Origin: Erythroxylum novogranatense
Taxonomy: Eukaryota > Streptophyta > Magnoliopsida > Malpighiales > Erythroxylaceae
NCBI GenBank assembly: GCA_029891385.1
Contig: CM057232.1
Span: 63,859,824-63,923,823 of the forward strand
DNA length: 64,000 bases
Direction: 5' to 3'
Numbering within the stretch: position 1 is the stretch's first letter; every line of letters starts with the position of its first letter. Of this stretch, positions 36,645 through 48,699 are shown piece after piece. Both the position numbers and the translations under genes were made by a program. The notes beneath the pieces are model-generated. The model was not told the origin of the DNA. It did no database searches and was given only the letters and a program-made list of their open reading frames with translations.

Positions 36645-36841
36645 ATTAAATAAATGGACGAAGAAGGAGATCTGACTGAATATAGGCCGTCAGATTAAAT
36701 GAAAAAGTAGAAAATATAAATCGCTGGATTAAATGGACGAAGCAGATCTGACTGAATATAGGCCGTCAGATTAAATGAACACGAATGGGATGGATTGCAT
36801 GGTCGTCCATCCCATTCACTCTTAGTATATATACTAAATGA
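36645..36841 (-). other. Helitron 5' terminus with subterminal hairpin
   Basis: Reading on the minus strand, the element begins TCATTTAG and contains the 16-bp palindrome TTAGTATATATACTAA at 36822-36837. A 12-13-bp stem hairpin follows (GAATGGGATGGA 36783-36794, TCCATCCCATTC 36806-36817). Inside that, the block GATCTGACTGAATATAGG...CAGATTAAATGA is present twice (about 36668-36702 and 36746-36780). An ATG at 36795 in the hairpin loop is by chance in frame with the downstream Athila pol. Confidence 0.85.
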
Positions 36842-38333
36842 TGGTGTTAATATTGTTCTTATTCGTTCCTTCTTCTCATCTTTTGATGTTAATGCCAATG
36901 GTGCCATGATATTTGAACCTTATGTGATTGATGCTATTATGGCATTGCAATCTTCTTATATGGTTCCAAAATTGGATGTGTTTGCTGATCTACCTCTTTC
37001 GCACAAAAAAGTCTTACCTTCTGTGTTGCATGCTCCTGAGTTAGAATTGAAACCTTTGCCTGATCATTTGAAGTATGCTTTTCTTGGATCTAATGATACT
37101 CTTCCAGTGATTATTGCAAAGAATCTAACAGCTATGCAGGAAGAAAGATTGTTGGTGCCCACACGTGTTCAGAATGAGTTGGTGCCCACACGTGTTCAAC
37201 ATGGCTGGCGAATGTGTATTGATTATAGGAAGTTGAAATTGGCGACAAAAAAAGACCATTATCCTTTGCCTTTCATGGACCAATTGCTTGAGCGCCTAGC
37301 TAGTAAGTCTTTCTATTGTTTCCTTGATGGCTATAGTGGATATAATCAAATTGTTATTGCCCCTGAGGATCCATTTGGTACATATGCTTATAGGAGAATG
37401 CCCTTTGGTTTATGCAATGCACCTACTACTTTTCAAAGATGCATGATGAGCATATTTTCTGATTATGTTGAAAGGATAATTGAAGTTTTCATGGATGATT
37501 TTACTATCTATGGTGATTCCTTTGATCATTGTTTAGGAAATTTGTCTCTGATCTTGAAAAGATGCATGGATAATAACCTTATTTTGAACTATGAAAAATG
37601 TCATTTTATGGTAGAGCAAGGGATAGTTTTAGGGCATGTGGTTTCTAAACGTGGTTTAGAGGTTGATAAAGCTAAGATAGATATTATCTTGTCCTTGCCT
37701 TACCCCTCCTCTGTGAGGGATGTTCGATATTTTCTTGGACATGCAGGTTTCTATCGCAGATTTATCAAGGATTTTAGCAAGGTAGCCGCCCCTCTATGCA
37801 AGTTGCTAGCCAAAGATGCTGAGTTCATCTTCTCCCAAAAATGCAAAGATGCATTTGACTTGTTGAAAAATAAGTTGACAACATCACACATCATCCAACC
37901 ACCTAATTAGGAACTTCCTTTTGAGATTATGTGTGATGCCAGTGACTATGCAGTTGGAGCTGTTCTTAGGCAATGTATAGGGAAGTATTTGCATGTGATT
38001 GCTTATGCTTCTAGGACATTGGATGAAGCTCAGTGCAATTACCATACAACTGAGAAGGAATTATTTACTATTGTGTTTGCTCTTGAAAAGTTTAGGTCAT
38101 ACTTACTTGGCATAAAAGTTGTTATTTTCACTGATCATACAGCTCTTAGGTATCTCTTGAAGAAAAAGGAGTCCAAGCCGCGCCTTATCAGATGGGTTTT
38201 GCTCCTACAAGAGTTTAACCTTGAGATTAAGGACAAGAAGGGAGTTGAGAACCTTGTTGCTGATCACTTGAACCGACTTAATGCTAAGGGAGTTAATGTC
38301 GTTCCTATCAAGGGGACCTTTTCTGATGAATAG
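36842..38333 (+). pseudogene. pol: Athila-like pol: reverse transcriptase and RNase H, with deletions and a stop
   Basis: This continues the frame cut at 3727. The RT region shows HGWRMCIDYRKL, KDHYPLPFMDQLLERL, FLDGYSGYNQ, YRRMPFGLCNAPTTFQRCMM, the FMDD active-site box at 37488-37499, LGHVVS and FLGHAGFYRRFIKDFSK. RNase H shows [29 protein letters not shown] and ADHL. Compared with relatives, the N-terminal part of RT before HGWRMC is largely missing, and a 27-bp tandem duplication (20-bp copies at 37152 and 37179) sits at the scar. A short run also seems lost around 37375, between APED and PFGT. TAG at 37908 splits RT from RNase H, and TAG at 38331 follows RNase H. No other frame change is seen. 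Confidence 0.92.
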
Positions 38334-39656
38334 TTGTATGCTGTCCTCCGTGCTACACCTCGGCCATGGTATGCTGATTTAGTTAACTTTTTAGTTACTA
38401 ATGAGTTACCCTCAGGTATGTCTAAATCTCAAAGAGATAAATTTCGTGCTGATGCTAAGTATTATTATTGGGATAATCCATATTTGTGGAAGTTCTGTGC
38501 TGATCAAGTTATTAGGAGATGTGTGCCACAAGATGAGTTTAATTTCATACTTACTTTCTGTCATACTTATTCTTGTGGTGGTCATTTTGGTGCTAAGCGC
38601 ACAGCTCATAAAGTGCTTGAATGTGGATTCTTTTAGCCTTCATTGTTTAAAGATGCATTCCACTTCTGTAAATCATGTGAAAGATGTCAAAGAACTGGTA
38701 ACATAACTCAGAAAGACCAGATGCCATAAACCACTTTGATTTTTAGTGAGATATTTGATGTCTAGGGTATTGATTTCATGGGTCCTTTTCCCTCTTCTTA
38801 TGGATATCTTTATATCTTGCTTGCTGTGGATTATGTATCTAAATGGATTGAGGCTATTCCTACTAGAACTGATGATGCTAAGGTTGTTGTTGGATTTGTT
38901 AAGGCTAACATCTTTGATAGGTTCGGCATTCCCAAAGCAATAATCAGTGACAGGGGGACCCACTTTTGCAATCGATCCTTTGAGGCTATATTGAAGAAGT
39001 ACCACGTTTTTCACAGAACTAGGACGACATACCATCCTCAAACAAATGGCCAAGCTAAAGTTTCTAACCGTGAGATCAAGTCTATCTTGGAGAAAACAGT
39101 GCAACCTAATCGAAAGGATTGGAGTCTTAGATTAGGAGATGCATTGTGGGCTTATAGAACAGCTTACAAGACCCCTTTAGGAATGTCACCCTTTAGGATG
39201 GTTTATAGGAAAGCTTGTCACCTTCCAGTAGAACTTGAGCATAAAGCATTTTGGGCCATTAAGCAATGTAACTTGAACTATGATGAGGCTGGAACTTTTA
39301 GGAAGTTACGATTGCAAGAATTGGAGGAGATACGAAATGACGCCTACGAGAACATGAGGATTTACAAGGAGAAGTTGAAGGCAGTCCATGACAAGATGAT
39401 TAGTAGGAAGGAGTTTCATATAGGTCAAAAAGTTCTCCTCCACCAATCCCGCCTGCGCCTCTTCCCAGATAAACTTCGATCTAGTTGGCTTGGACCTTTT
39501 ATTGTTACACGTGTTTTTGATTATGGTGCAGTTGAGGTTGAGAGCATGGATACAATCAAGAGGTTTATAGTCAATGGCCATAGGTTAAAACCTTTCCTTG
39601 AAGGTTTTCAATCTAACTGGAGGAGATACACTTGGTCGAGCACATACATGAGGTGA
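38334..39656 (+). pseudogene. Athila-like pol: integrase, catalytic glutamate lost
   Basis: Same frame as the RT part. A zinc-binding N-terminus (HTYSCGGHFG, later CKSCERCQRTGN) is followed by the core: GIDFMGPF (Asp at 38772), SDRGTHF (Asp at 38949), then HPQTNGQAK, where the D,D-35-E glutamate position is Lys (AAA at 39057-39059). The C-terminal part runs through [20 protein letters not shown] and [16 protein letters not shown] to 39656. In-frame stops: TAG 38634, TAA 38727, TAG 38763. All stops and the Glu to Lys change are C to T or G to A transitions if the ancestors were Gln, Trp and Glu codons. Confidence 0.92.
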
Positions 39657-41376
39657 GGAGCATTAACATGATGTCAAGCCAACAACGTTAAACAAAAGCG
39701 CTGAATGGGAGGCAACCCATCATACAAAAACTAGATTTGATTTCTCTTCCCTTTCCTTTTTCTCTTAACGTTTTTCATCATCTTCTTCTTCATATCAGAA
39801 TTTCTTTCTTTTTGGTGTGTTTTTGTTGTGTTTTATCTTCTCTTTTGGCTTTGATTTCAACATTGAGGACAATGTTGTGTTTAAGTGTGGGGGGAGGATT
39901 TAGGTTAGTTTTTTTTACATTAAATTTTCAGGTTTTAGCTGGTTATTGGTTCAGATATTTTCTTTACTTTTGTGCTTTAATGCACCGCACCTTTGCTCTT
40001 GCTTGAACTTGAAGGTTTTCACTGGTACTTGCATGCTTTATTTAAAAAAACCTTAAACATTAAAAAATGATTCAAAAATAAAAAAAATATCTATTTTTGC
40101 ATGTTTTGCACCTGAAGTGTTTGGTTTTTTCTTTTTACCTCCCAATGATTAAGAAGAATATGAATGTTATAGATGAGAATTAATCTGTGATTCTTGAATC
40201 ATAAATTTGATCAATGTGTTTTTATGTAAGTTCTAAACAAGATGGTATTTGGACTAACATTGAAACTACACATGTTGGCTTAATAGATGATCGTCCCATG
40301 TGAGCTTTTGATCCTTCAACATGTCTCTTTGGTGTGTGATTTCATTCAATGCTCTGTATCTCTAGAACTTGCTTCATATCTTGATGAGACTACACTTGTG
40401 CATGCATTACATAAACATGATAAAGGCTCCTAGGATTTTAAACTAATTGAAAAAAGGCTAACCCAAAGCATATTGACCACTAGTTAGCCCACTTGAGCTT
40501 ATTACCTATTCTTTGCTTTACCCATGTTTAACTTAGACTATTCTTACTTGATTCACCTTTCTAACTCCTATCATGGTTAGTAGAGCATGTTTTTGTTGAT
40601 GTCAAACTTGAGGAGGTTGAACATGTTTGGTTATCTGTGGTATATGGCTTATTTTGTTCTTAATTATTAAGGGGGAGTATTTGGCCAAAAAAAAAGAAAA
40701 AAAGAAGAAAAAGAAAAAAAAGGGAAAAGAAAAACAAAAAGAAGAAAAGAAAAAAAAAGAAAAAAAGAAAAAAAGAAAAAAGATTGAGACCGAGAGTAAA
40801 AATGAAAGAAGTGAACTCCCGATGTGATTTTCTTGTTCAATATTATTGGAATTGAAAGTTCAAATAAAAAGTTGAGTTGAGTTTGATTGTTTGATGTTAT
40901 ACATGATGCGCGACATGTATGCCATTGATTATTTTTATGCTCTGCTTTCCTTGATACTTAACCTTTTTCTTTGCCATTCTTTTACCTCACCCCTAGCCCA
41001 GCCAAGTTACATCCCTGTTAAGACCTTTTGATTTGTGTTGTGCATGTATGTTTAGTAGTTTATTCGAGATTGAAGAGCAAGCATATGGTAAAGCTTTGCA
41101 TTGTTTGAATTTATGAGAGTTAAACACATATGAGCCTTGAACACTTCGAATGTTGGAGAGTATAACAATGAGAGGACCTATTATTTTGACATGGAGTAGA
41201 TTTCCTTTGAGTCCTATATGCTATTTGGCTTGGTTCTTACATTTAGAGTAAGTTCATTGAGTTTGTGGATTGAATGTCACGGCTTACTCTTTCTCTATGA
41301 TGCTTGTGCTTCTTTCTTTCGTCTTTCTTTAATTTTCCTTACTCGAGGAAGAGCAAGAGCTAAGTGTGGAGGAAGT
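39657..41376 (+). other. Athila-like 3' noncoding region and polypurine tract
   Basis: This is the long region between integrase and the 3' LTR usual in Athila elements. It includes the family words CATTGAGGACAATGTTGTG followed by AAGTGTGGGGGGAGG (about 39860-39898), and the tract AAGTGTGGAGGAAG just before the LTR (about 41362-41376). No env-like frame was recognised. 40687-40786 is an almost pure A/G tract; the lysine-rich frame over it is not a gene. Confidence 0.75.
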
Positions 41377-43042
41377 TGATGCACTCATATTTTCTTATCT
41401 TTTTATACTTTTACACTTAGTTTATATTCTCATTTGATGTCTAAATCACGTATATTACATTGACTTTATCATTTCAAGTGTTTTAGGTGTCAAATGAAGA
41501 AAATCATGCTAAGGAGGGAGATTTAGGAATTTTGGATATCATTTTCAAAGTGAGGAGGTCAAAATACCCTAAGGTGACCAAAGTTGCAGAAATCCTAATC
41601 CTATAAGGAATCCTACTTCAACTAGGATTTCTACATTTCGGAAGATTCTTGTTCGGCACTGCAAGAAATGGATCCAGGAACAATCTAGACGGTTAAGGGA
41701 CATGTAGATTGGGAGAAATGAAGATTTTTTAAAAAAAGTCCTACCTTATAAAGGTCTTAATTTGGCAAGGAAAGAAGAAAACCTACTTTTACTTGGAAAA
41801 GAAGTCATCTCCTTGTAAAGATCCTAATTCTACAAAAGAAGAAGACCCACTTCTACTTGGAAAAGAAGTCATCTCCTTGTAAAGATCTCATGTCTAGAAG
41901 GAAAGAAATACCTACTTTTACTTAGAAAAGAAATCCTCTCTTACAAGACATCCTCCATTATAAATAGGGTCCTTTAGCATTAGTTTGGGGATATTCACGT
42001 TTTCTATCTTCTTTGGATGTGAATTTCTCTTCTTTTCTTTCTCTTTTACGTTTTTTCTCTCTCCCTAGGTAGAACCCTAGTTTTATTTCTTTTTATTCTT
42101 CTTCTGATACCCAAATTCTACATTTTGTTTTCTATTATGATATTTGGCTTTGTTTTAGTTAGAATTATGAACTAAATTCTCTTTTCCAATTGTTGAGGCT
42201 ATTTGCTAAATTCATGGTTGTTTTTATGAGAAGCAAGTGCATATAATTGATGAATCTATGATTGAAAATTTGTGCTCTTGATCTGGACATGATTGTCGAA
42301 TTATGCATGTGGATTTGAAGTCATGAATTCGAATTTTGCATGAATAATTTGTATACTATCTGATTAATTTAATTGCTAGACAATAAATTGATTAGGTTAA
42401 GTAGCATCAACTAATTAAAATTGAAGCTTGTATGTAGGTTTTAATTAGTTGCATCAAGACATAGGTTAATTTTATGCATGCTAGCTTTGTTGAAAGTTAA
42501 CTTAGGTTTAGCAAACTTGATTTTAATCTTAATGCTCTTGTTATAATGTTGTTCATGCTAGTTTTGGATTAATACATTAACAAGAAGTTGTTGCATGTCA
42601 TGCTTGTTTTGAATGCATCTATCTTTGCTTGATGAACCCTAATATTCCAATCTAAGATATAATTCGTTTTCAATGATTAAAAACAACCTAAGGATTTAGT
42701 GAAAACCTTTGCAATTGGTCTTTAATTAATCTGAACTTTTTACTCAAATTTTGTTAGCAATTTCTCTCTTGAAAACTTTTACCTTTGTTTTAATTTTCTA
42801 AACTTAAATCACGTCTTCTTCTTTCTTTTCTTATTTACTTTTAACATAAACAAACAAATCCCCCAATCTGGTCTTAAGAGCATTCGATTTTTGTTTTCCT
42901 CTTTGACATTCACGCATACTTTGCTTGAAAGTAAGAAAATCTTCCTTGTGTTTTGATCTCTGTGGGACAATACCCTTGCTTCGCTACACTATAAATCAAT
43001 TTAAGTAGGGGATTAAATTTGTAGGCTAACGACAACCTATCA
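41377..43042 (+). mobile_element. 3' LTR of the Athila-like element (1666 bp)
   Basis: It starts TGATGCACTC directly after the purine tract and ends CGACAACCTATCA, giving the TGAT...ATCA ends of Athila LTRs. A TATA box TATAAATAG lies at 41959-41967. An internal duplication (AAAGAAG..CCTACTTTTACTTGGAAAAG-type words, about 41765-41930) occurs three times. It is followed by chromovirus debris, so 43043 is outside the element; the next 5 bp are CAAAA (the left TSD partner is off the window). Confidence 0.8.
41959..41967 (+). promoter_or_regulatory. TATA box in the Athila-like LTR
   Basis: TATAAATAG sits in the middle of the LTR, followed about 30 bp later by a TTTGGGGATATTCACG region where transcripts could start. 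Confidence 0.5.
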
Positions 43043-46000
43043 CAAAATCAAAACTTAGGATGATTATGCATCTTCGAATTGATTGTGAACATACGTAGGT
43101 ATGACCAAATAATGGAAATTGGAAGGTGAGACGATGATAACGGTAGATGAAAAAGTTGTCAAGGTTAAGTTGATTTGCCAGTGTGAGTGAACATCTGATA
43201 ATGGGATCACTATGAGAAGTGAAAATATTAAGTATATGTGTATTATATTTGTGGAGATGAGATAAGAAGCAATTGGTGACTTATTGAATAATTGCTAATC
43301 ATAGTTCCTATTGTTTAAAGTCTAAGATGAGTAAGAATAAGATGCAAAAATGCTTATAGTTATCAATTAGGAATGAATTGAGATTGTTAATGATGCTATC
43401 ATATATGATGAATTTGAGAAAAAAAAGAAGAAGGACACGATCATGGCATAATCACTACGATTGAGGACAGGTATAAAAGGGGAAGTGTTGTCTAGATTCA
43501 AATAAGATCAAGGTATCCTGAGCATAAGCTACTAATTGGTGAGTTGTCCTAAATACGTCTCTAGATAAGATGTAATAATTTTGATGGTATATACCAAGGT
43601 ACTAGAGTAAATAATTTGCTTAATGCTTCAATGAGCCTTATTAAAAAGGATGTTATGATCATATAAGTTATGACATAAATTGATTTGAATGAGAATGAGA
43701 TATTATGAATAGCTGAAACTGACCTTCTTAAGTTACTAAGAATGGCTGACAAGTAATGGTGAAGATAGTTGATTGATAAGAATTTCATGAGCAGTATCGA
43801 TGAAAACAACAAGAAATCTTCTTTCAAAGAAGAACTTCCCTGAATTAGGTTAAGTTGATAAGATGATTCAATTTAAGAATGATCAATAAAAGAACAAATA
43901 AGAAGTGAATATGTAATAAATTAAAAAGCGAATATTGGAGTTATATTCCTAATGGAGACTCAAGCATAAGATGTAGAATATGCCACTAAGAGTGTATGCA
44001 TTTTGTCTAATGTAAAGTAGCCAACTATGTGATTGGATTGTTGAATTGGAGGCGACATTATTACTAATGTAAGAAGCACTTAGGTCCACATTATATTATG
44101 TGCAAATATATACAAGAGATATAAATTAGATCTAAGGAATGTGTTACCAATGCAGGAAGAAAACAATTGCAAATAAATTGAAATGTGTGAAGAAACTAGT
44201 ATAAATGAATAGACAATAGAATTAAGTCAATGTGAAATCAGAGCAAATCAAATGAATGGAGAAAATCATACGAGAAAAGAAGTTAATTGGGGAAAACCGA
44301 ATTTAACATGAGATAATATTACCTCATTGAGGAATTATTTACTTCAGGAATTGCAATAACTAACATGGGCACATAGAGTTTCAGCAATATTGGTTAGAGT
44401 TAACAATGCTCTGACATTATTACAGTATTGAAGATTAAAGTGATCCAAGAAAAATTGTATGAATTAGTGACTATGATCATAAATGATATATCGAATGTGT
44501 TTGAAAAGTGGAGAAGAATATTTTGAATACTTAAAGAAATCTTTCATATCATGAAGGTAGAAACAATTATTTGCCAAGTTCAATAGGAATAAATCTTAGC
44601 TCAATTGAATAAAATCTTGGGTTGTATAGTATCTAAACATGGCATATTAGGAGACCCGAAGAAAATAGAGGTAATAATGGAGAGAGAAACTCCAAGGTAT
44701 ATATGAGAGATCCGAAATTTTCTAAAATTGGTTAGAAATTGAACACTATCAAAAGTTGTTAAGGGTTTTTACTAATCTTAGCTCTTTGACAAAAATGTCT
44801 GAGGAAAAACGTGTAAATCGTATGACTGATGAATGTAAAGAGAATTTTGAGGAAGTATAACATCAATGATATATCATTTGGATTTGGAGATTCTGTAATA
44901 TACCATGATGTTTGTATAAGAGATTAGGATAAAATCCAATGTAGTAGAATAAAGTGATTTTATATCCATGGAGACAAATAAATATTAAAGTCTCATGAGT
45001 TGATTATTATATATATAAATTGAAGCTTCCTACAGTGGTGATTGTTTAAAAGTTTATGACACAGAAACGTTTCGGAAATTATGGAGATCATTAAAGTTGG
45101 AGTAATTATTGAGTTTGAAAGAATTGAAAATGAGACCGAGACAATTGATAGAGTTACTGGAAGATTTGATATACAAATGAGTATTTCTCAATAAAGCTAG
45201 TATTGTAATATGAGGTATTGAACAGAAAATTCCATAACAGTGTATCACAAATTTTGATATTGAGGCCACTAATTCTAGTGCAACAAAGAGCATAAAATGT
45301 CGAGTTGAATATGGGGCAAAATGAATTATTATTATTATTATTTACATTGAAGTTTGAGATTAGTTTCATGTGAAAAGATTAGCAAAGCCCAAATTGGTGA
45401 TGCAAAATTTGTAAATTTTATTGAGGAATTATAAATAAGGAATTTGAGTCCGAATAGGAAAAATGTTACTATGTGATTGATATAAGAAGGATGTGTACCT
45501 AATAAAAATGATTGAGCAAATAGACTACTATAGAAAAAAAGTAACAACCTAAGCTAGGCATCTTAGTAGGAATACGTCAAAATAGTATTTAACTATTAAG
45601 GATGTAGAAACAAGTGACTGAATGTTTGAATTACCAATAGTCCTAACTGTTGTGGATACGCTTAAAGATTATAATTTGGAGTTCATAGGAACATCAATAT
45701 ATAGCATAACAATCATTATCATAGTGATATATATATATATATATATATACTATATGAGGCGTTATATGATAAAAAGAGTCATTCGCCCTGACATTGAAAT
45801 AAAAAGCACCTAAAAATGGATAATGGCCATAATCAATTTAAGATATTGTTGATTAGTGAAATTGATCTGTGTCAGAAACTAAGTGATTCACGTAAGATAA
45901 ATGAAATTGGTGGATCAACATCGAGGTTATGGAGCAAAATGAGATAGACATTAGAGTCAAGTGTATTAACACTAAAAAGATGTGAAGTATCAAGTGAAAG

Positions 46001-46462
46001 ATGGAATATCTTTGAGAGTATCACCTTGCCAAGGTGTGCTTAGATTGAGAAAAAGTATGCTCAGATTAGGAAAAAGAATAAATTATGCTCGAATTGTAGT
46101 AGTTTACATGAAGTTACTAAGAGCATAGGACCAATAACTTATGAGGTGTATTATTAATAAAGATGTTTCAAAATTATCATGTCTGATATGTGAATAACTA
46201 AGAATAATGATATGATTTGACAAAGATGTATTGATAGCATATGAAGTGAAAAATTGTGAGTAATATGAAATATAATGAGGAAACAGTTAAGATAGTGTGA
46301 TATCAGAAGAAATGAGTATAGGATTGATTGATTTCATTGATTATAGTCAATTGGAAGAAATCATTTGAGTGATAAAGTTAAATGGGAAATGGAGGAGCAT
46401 AAGAGGAAATATAACCCTGCCTTCGTGAACAATCAGATAAGAATTTCGAGGACGAAATTTAT
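43043..46462 (+). pseudogene. Heavily decayed chromovirus (Tekay/Del-like) gag-pol
   Basis: No frame longer than about 90 codons remains, but Ty3 pol words survive in order. Around 44520-44590 there is an RT thumb-like stretch. At 44640-44680 GILGDPKKIEVIM appears, then EIRNFLKLV, GFY and LTKMSEEKRVNRMTDECKENFEE (44680-44860). The integrase end near 46375-46430 reads VKWEMEEHKRKYNPAF, followed by an FRGRN-type word and the purine-rich run up to the LTR. The left part of the element is off the window, split away by the Athila insertion. The dense stops and AT drift mark it as the oldest layer here. Confidence 0.7.
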
Positions 46463-46477
46463 TAAGGATGGGAGAAA
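46463..46477 (+). other. Polypurine tract of the chromovirus
   Basis: TAAGGATGGGAGAAA immediately before the LTR start. Confidence 0.65.
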
Positions 46478-48699
46478 TATAACATCCTATTCTCATACTA
46501 AGAGTAACCCTAAAATTTGGTACATGTGAGATCAAAGAGATATTAAGAAAAATTCATTTTCATACTCATGCAGAATGTTAGCATACAAGCATGTGAATTT
46601 GAATTTTTTCACAATAAAATGACTATACATGCATTCGTTTGACATTTTCTAGGTATAATTGAATTATAAATGTGTTATATTGAGAATTGTGGTTTTTGTA
46701 TGCTAGAAATTGATTTAGAGAGTGTATTTTATTGATTTAGAATGTTCAGTGAAGTTTGTGAATTTTTTGAGAATTCAGTGTATTTTGGACTAAGAAAAAT
46801 TTCAAGTCACTAAACAATTGAGGAATAGTAGTACAAATAAAATTCCAATGGTAGTGGAAATTTTTATAAGTGACATTAAGATTTAATGACAAGTGTCACC
46901 AAAAATTTTGGGAGAAAATTGGATTAGAAATTGGAGACAAATGGATCAAGCAACTAAGTGTTATTTATCATAAACCATTTGAGTGGAAGGTGCCATGACA
47001 AGTGTCATGACACCCACCAAGTTTTTAAAACCCACCTAATTTTCCATTTGAAAGACAACTTCGTTGCCTTTCATTTTCACTAAACACATTTTCATCTTCA
47101 TCACTACTCTCCTTATACGAAACTCCTACCACCCTCCGCCAAGTGATTTTTGACTATAATATTATACTATCCACTTCAATACCTTGCTATCCTCCTCTTG
47201 TTTATCAAGGAAAAAATCTATTCCTCCTTCAACAATGATGATAATGTATGTGGAGGAGCTAGGGTTTCTTGGTGAATTGAAGAAAATTAAGCGAAACAAG
47301 TAAGTATAAGCATGAACCTTTCTTGATTTGTTGAAGGAAGTATATTTGATGATAGTTAGAGGTTAAATGGACATAAAATGGTGATTTGTGTATCTAATAA
47401 TGTGGGAAAAGAAATGAATACATTGATGTCTTGCTTTTACGTGTATGATGATTAACGATTCATAAATTGATCTAGAGATGAATTAGAGTTAGAGATGAAC
47501 ATTCTTAAAATGTGTTGGACAGGTACAGATGTAGTGTTTCCACTAAGCATGCATTGTATTTTTGCAATATCTTGGTCTATAGACATCCAAATGGGATGAT
47601 TTTTATGTTCAAATTAAACTAAATATGTATGGATATATTTTTCGTCAAGGAATCGAAATTGAATTCTGTCTTTAAGAGTTTCAACATTTAGCTCGAAGTT
47701 GAGTTCGTGGATTCTATCATAGTTTGGAATAGTTTGTAAATTTTTTAGCATATCTTGCAGAATATCAAACTAAATTTCATGAAATTGGTTTTATTTGAAA
47801 ATTAAGACATAAAGGAACAACTGTTCAAAAGAGTGTTTTGCCTAAATACTTCATTTGCCTTGTCAAAATCACCATGAAACATTAACCCAAAGGTTTATTT
47901 TCATAAGGGCAAAAATGAAGTTTGAAAAAGATGGGAGTGTGTGATCGTGCAAAAGCACAATCATGACTCTTACGAGTAACAATGGATCTCACAATCATGC
48001 ACAAGCATGATTGTGACTATTAAGGGTCATAAGAGATCTCACGATCGTGCATAGTGAAGGTGCAGTGAAAGTTGACAGATGTTCCTTTGATCTTTAGGCC
48101 ATAACTTCTTCTCCTGACCTCTAAATGACATAGGACTTGAACTATTGGACTTTTAACACATTAATCTTCATCTCCACCAAAAATTATAATAATTTGAATC
48201 AATATGTAGAGATTGATTGATGAATTTGGGACGAAATTGATGAGGAGTTCTGCAAAGTGATAACTGGAGTATTTTCACTGAACAAGCTTTGGTATTTTAG
48301 GCATAAATTGTTATGTAGTTATCTAAATGAGATAATTTTTCATTTATATTAAAATAGAGACAAATTGCTACAATTGTTATGAAGAAATTAAATTCTAATT
48401 CTGTCTCCATACTTTCAGAATCTCACCTGAAGTTGGGTATAGAATATTGCTACAGTTAAGGAATGGTCCAAATTATTTTGAGTATAAATTTTGGAATATT
48501 AAACCAAATCAAATGATCTTGCTGTTATTAGAAACTTAAGACAATAAGTAACATGTTATTAGAGGAAAGCTTTGTCAAATTACCTCATTTTCACTGTCTA
48601 ATGGATCATGGAAAATAGACCTAAAAGTCTGAAATTTAAGAGAATTTGTAAGAAAGAATGAGAGTTTGAATATTGTACGATCATAAAATGTTAGAATAA

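Larger units (their letters stand above)
3728..36841 (-). mobile_element. 33.1-kb Helitron (rolling-circle transposon), minus strand, non-autonomous by decay
   Basis: Read on the minus strand the element starts with TC (36841-36840) and ends with CTAG (3731-3728), preceded by a 9-bp-stem hairpin. It sits between host A (3727) and host T (36842) with no target duplication, as Helitrons do. Removing it leaves the Athila pol reading frame continuous, which defines both ends to the base. It carries RepHel and RPA-like genes on its own strand, both decayed. Most of its length is cargo: copia fragments, a VPS3 gene piece, two Transposase_32-like modules, minisatellites and a 3.6-kb solo LTR. Some cargo, such as the solo LTR, must have arrived after insertion or in the parent copy. 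Confidence 0.9.

Noticed and set aside
40627..40827. Lysine-rich frame of 66 residues
   Set aside because: It lies over an A/G low-complexity tract in the 3' noncoding region of the Athila element.
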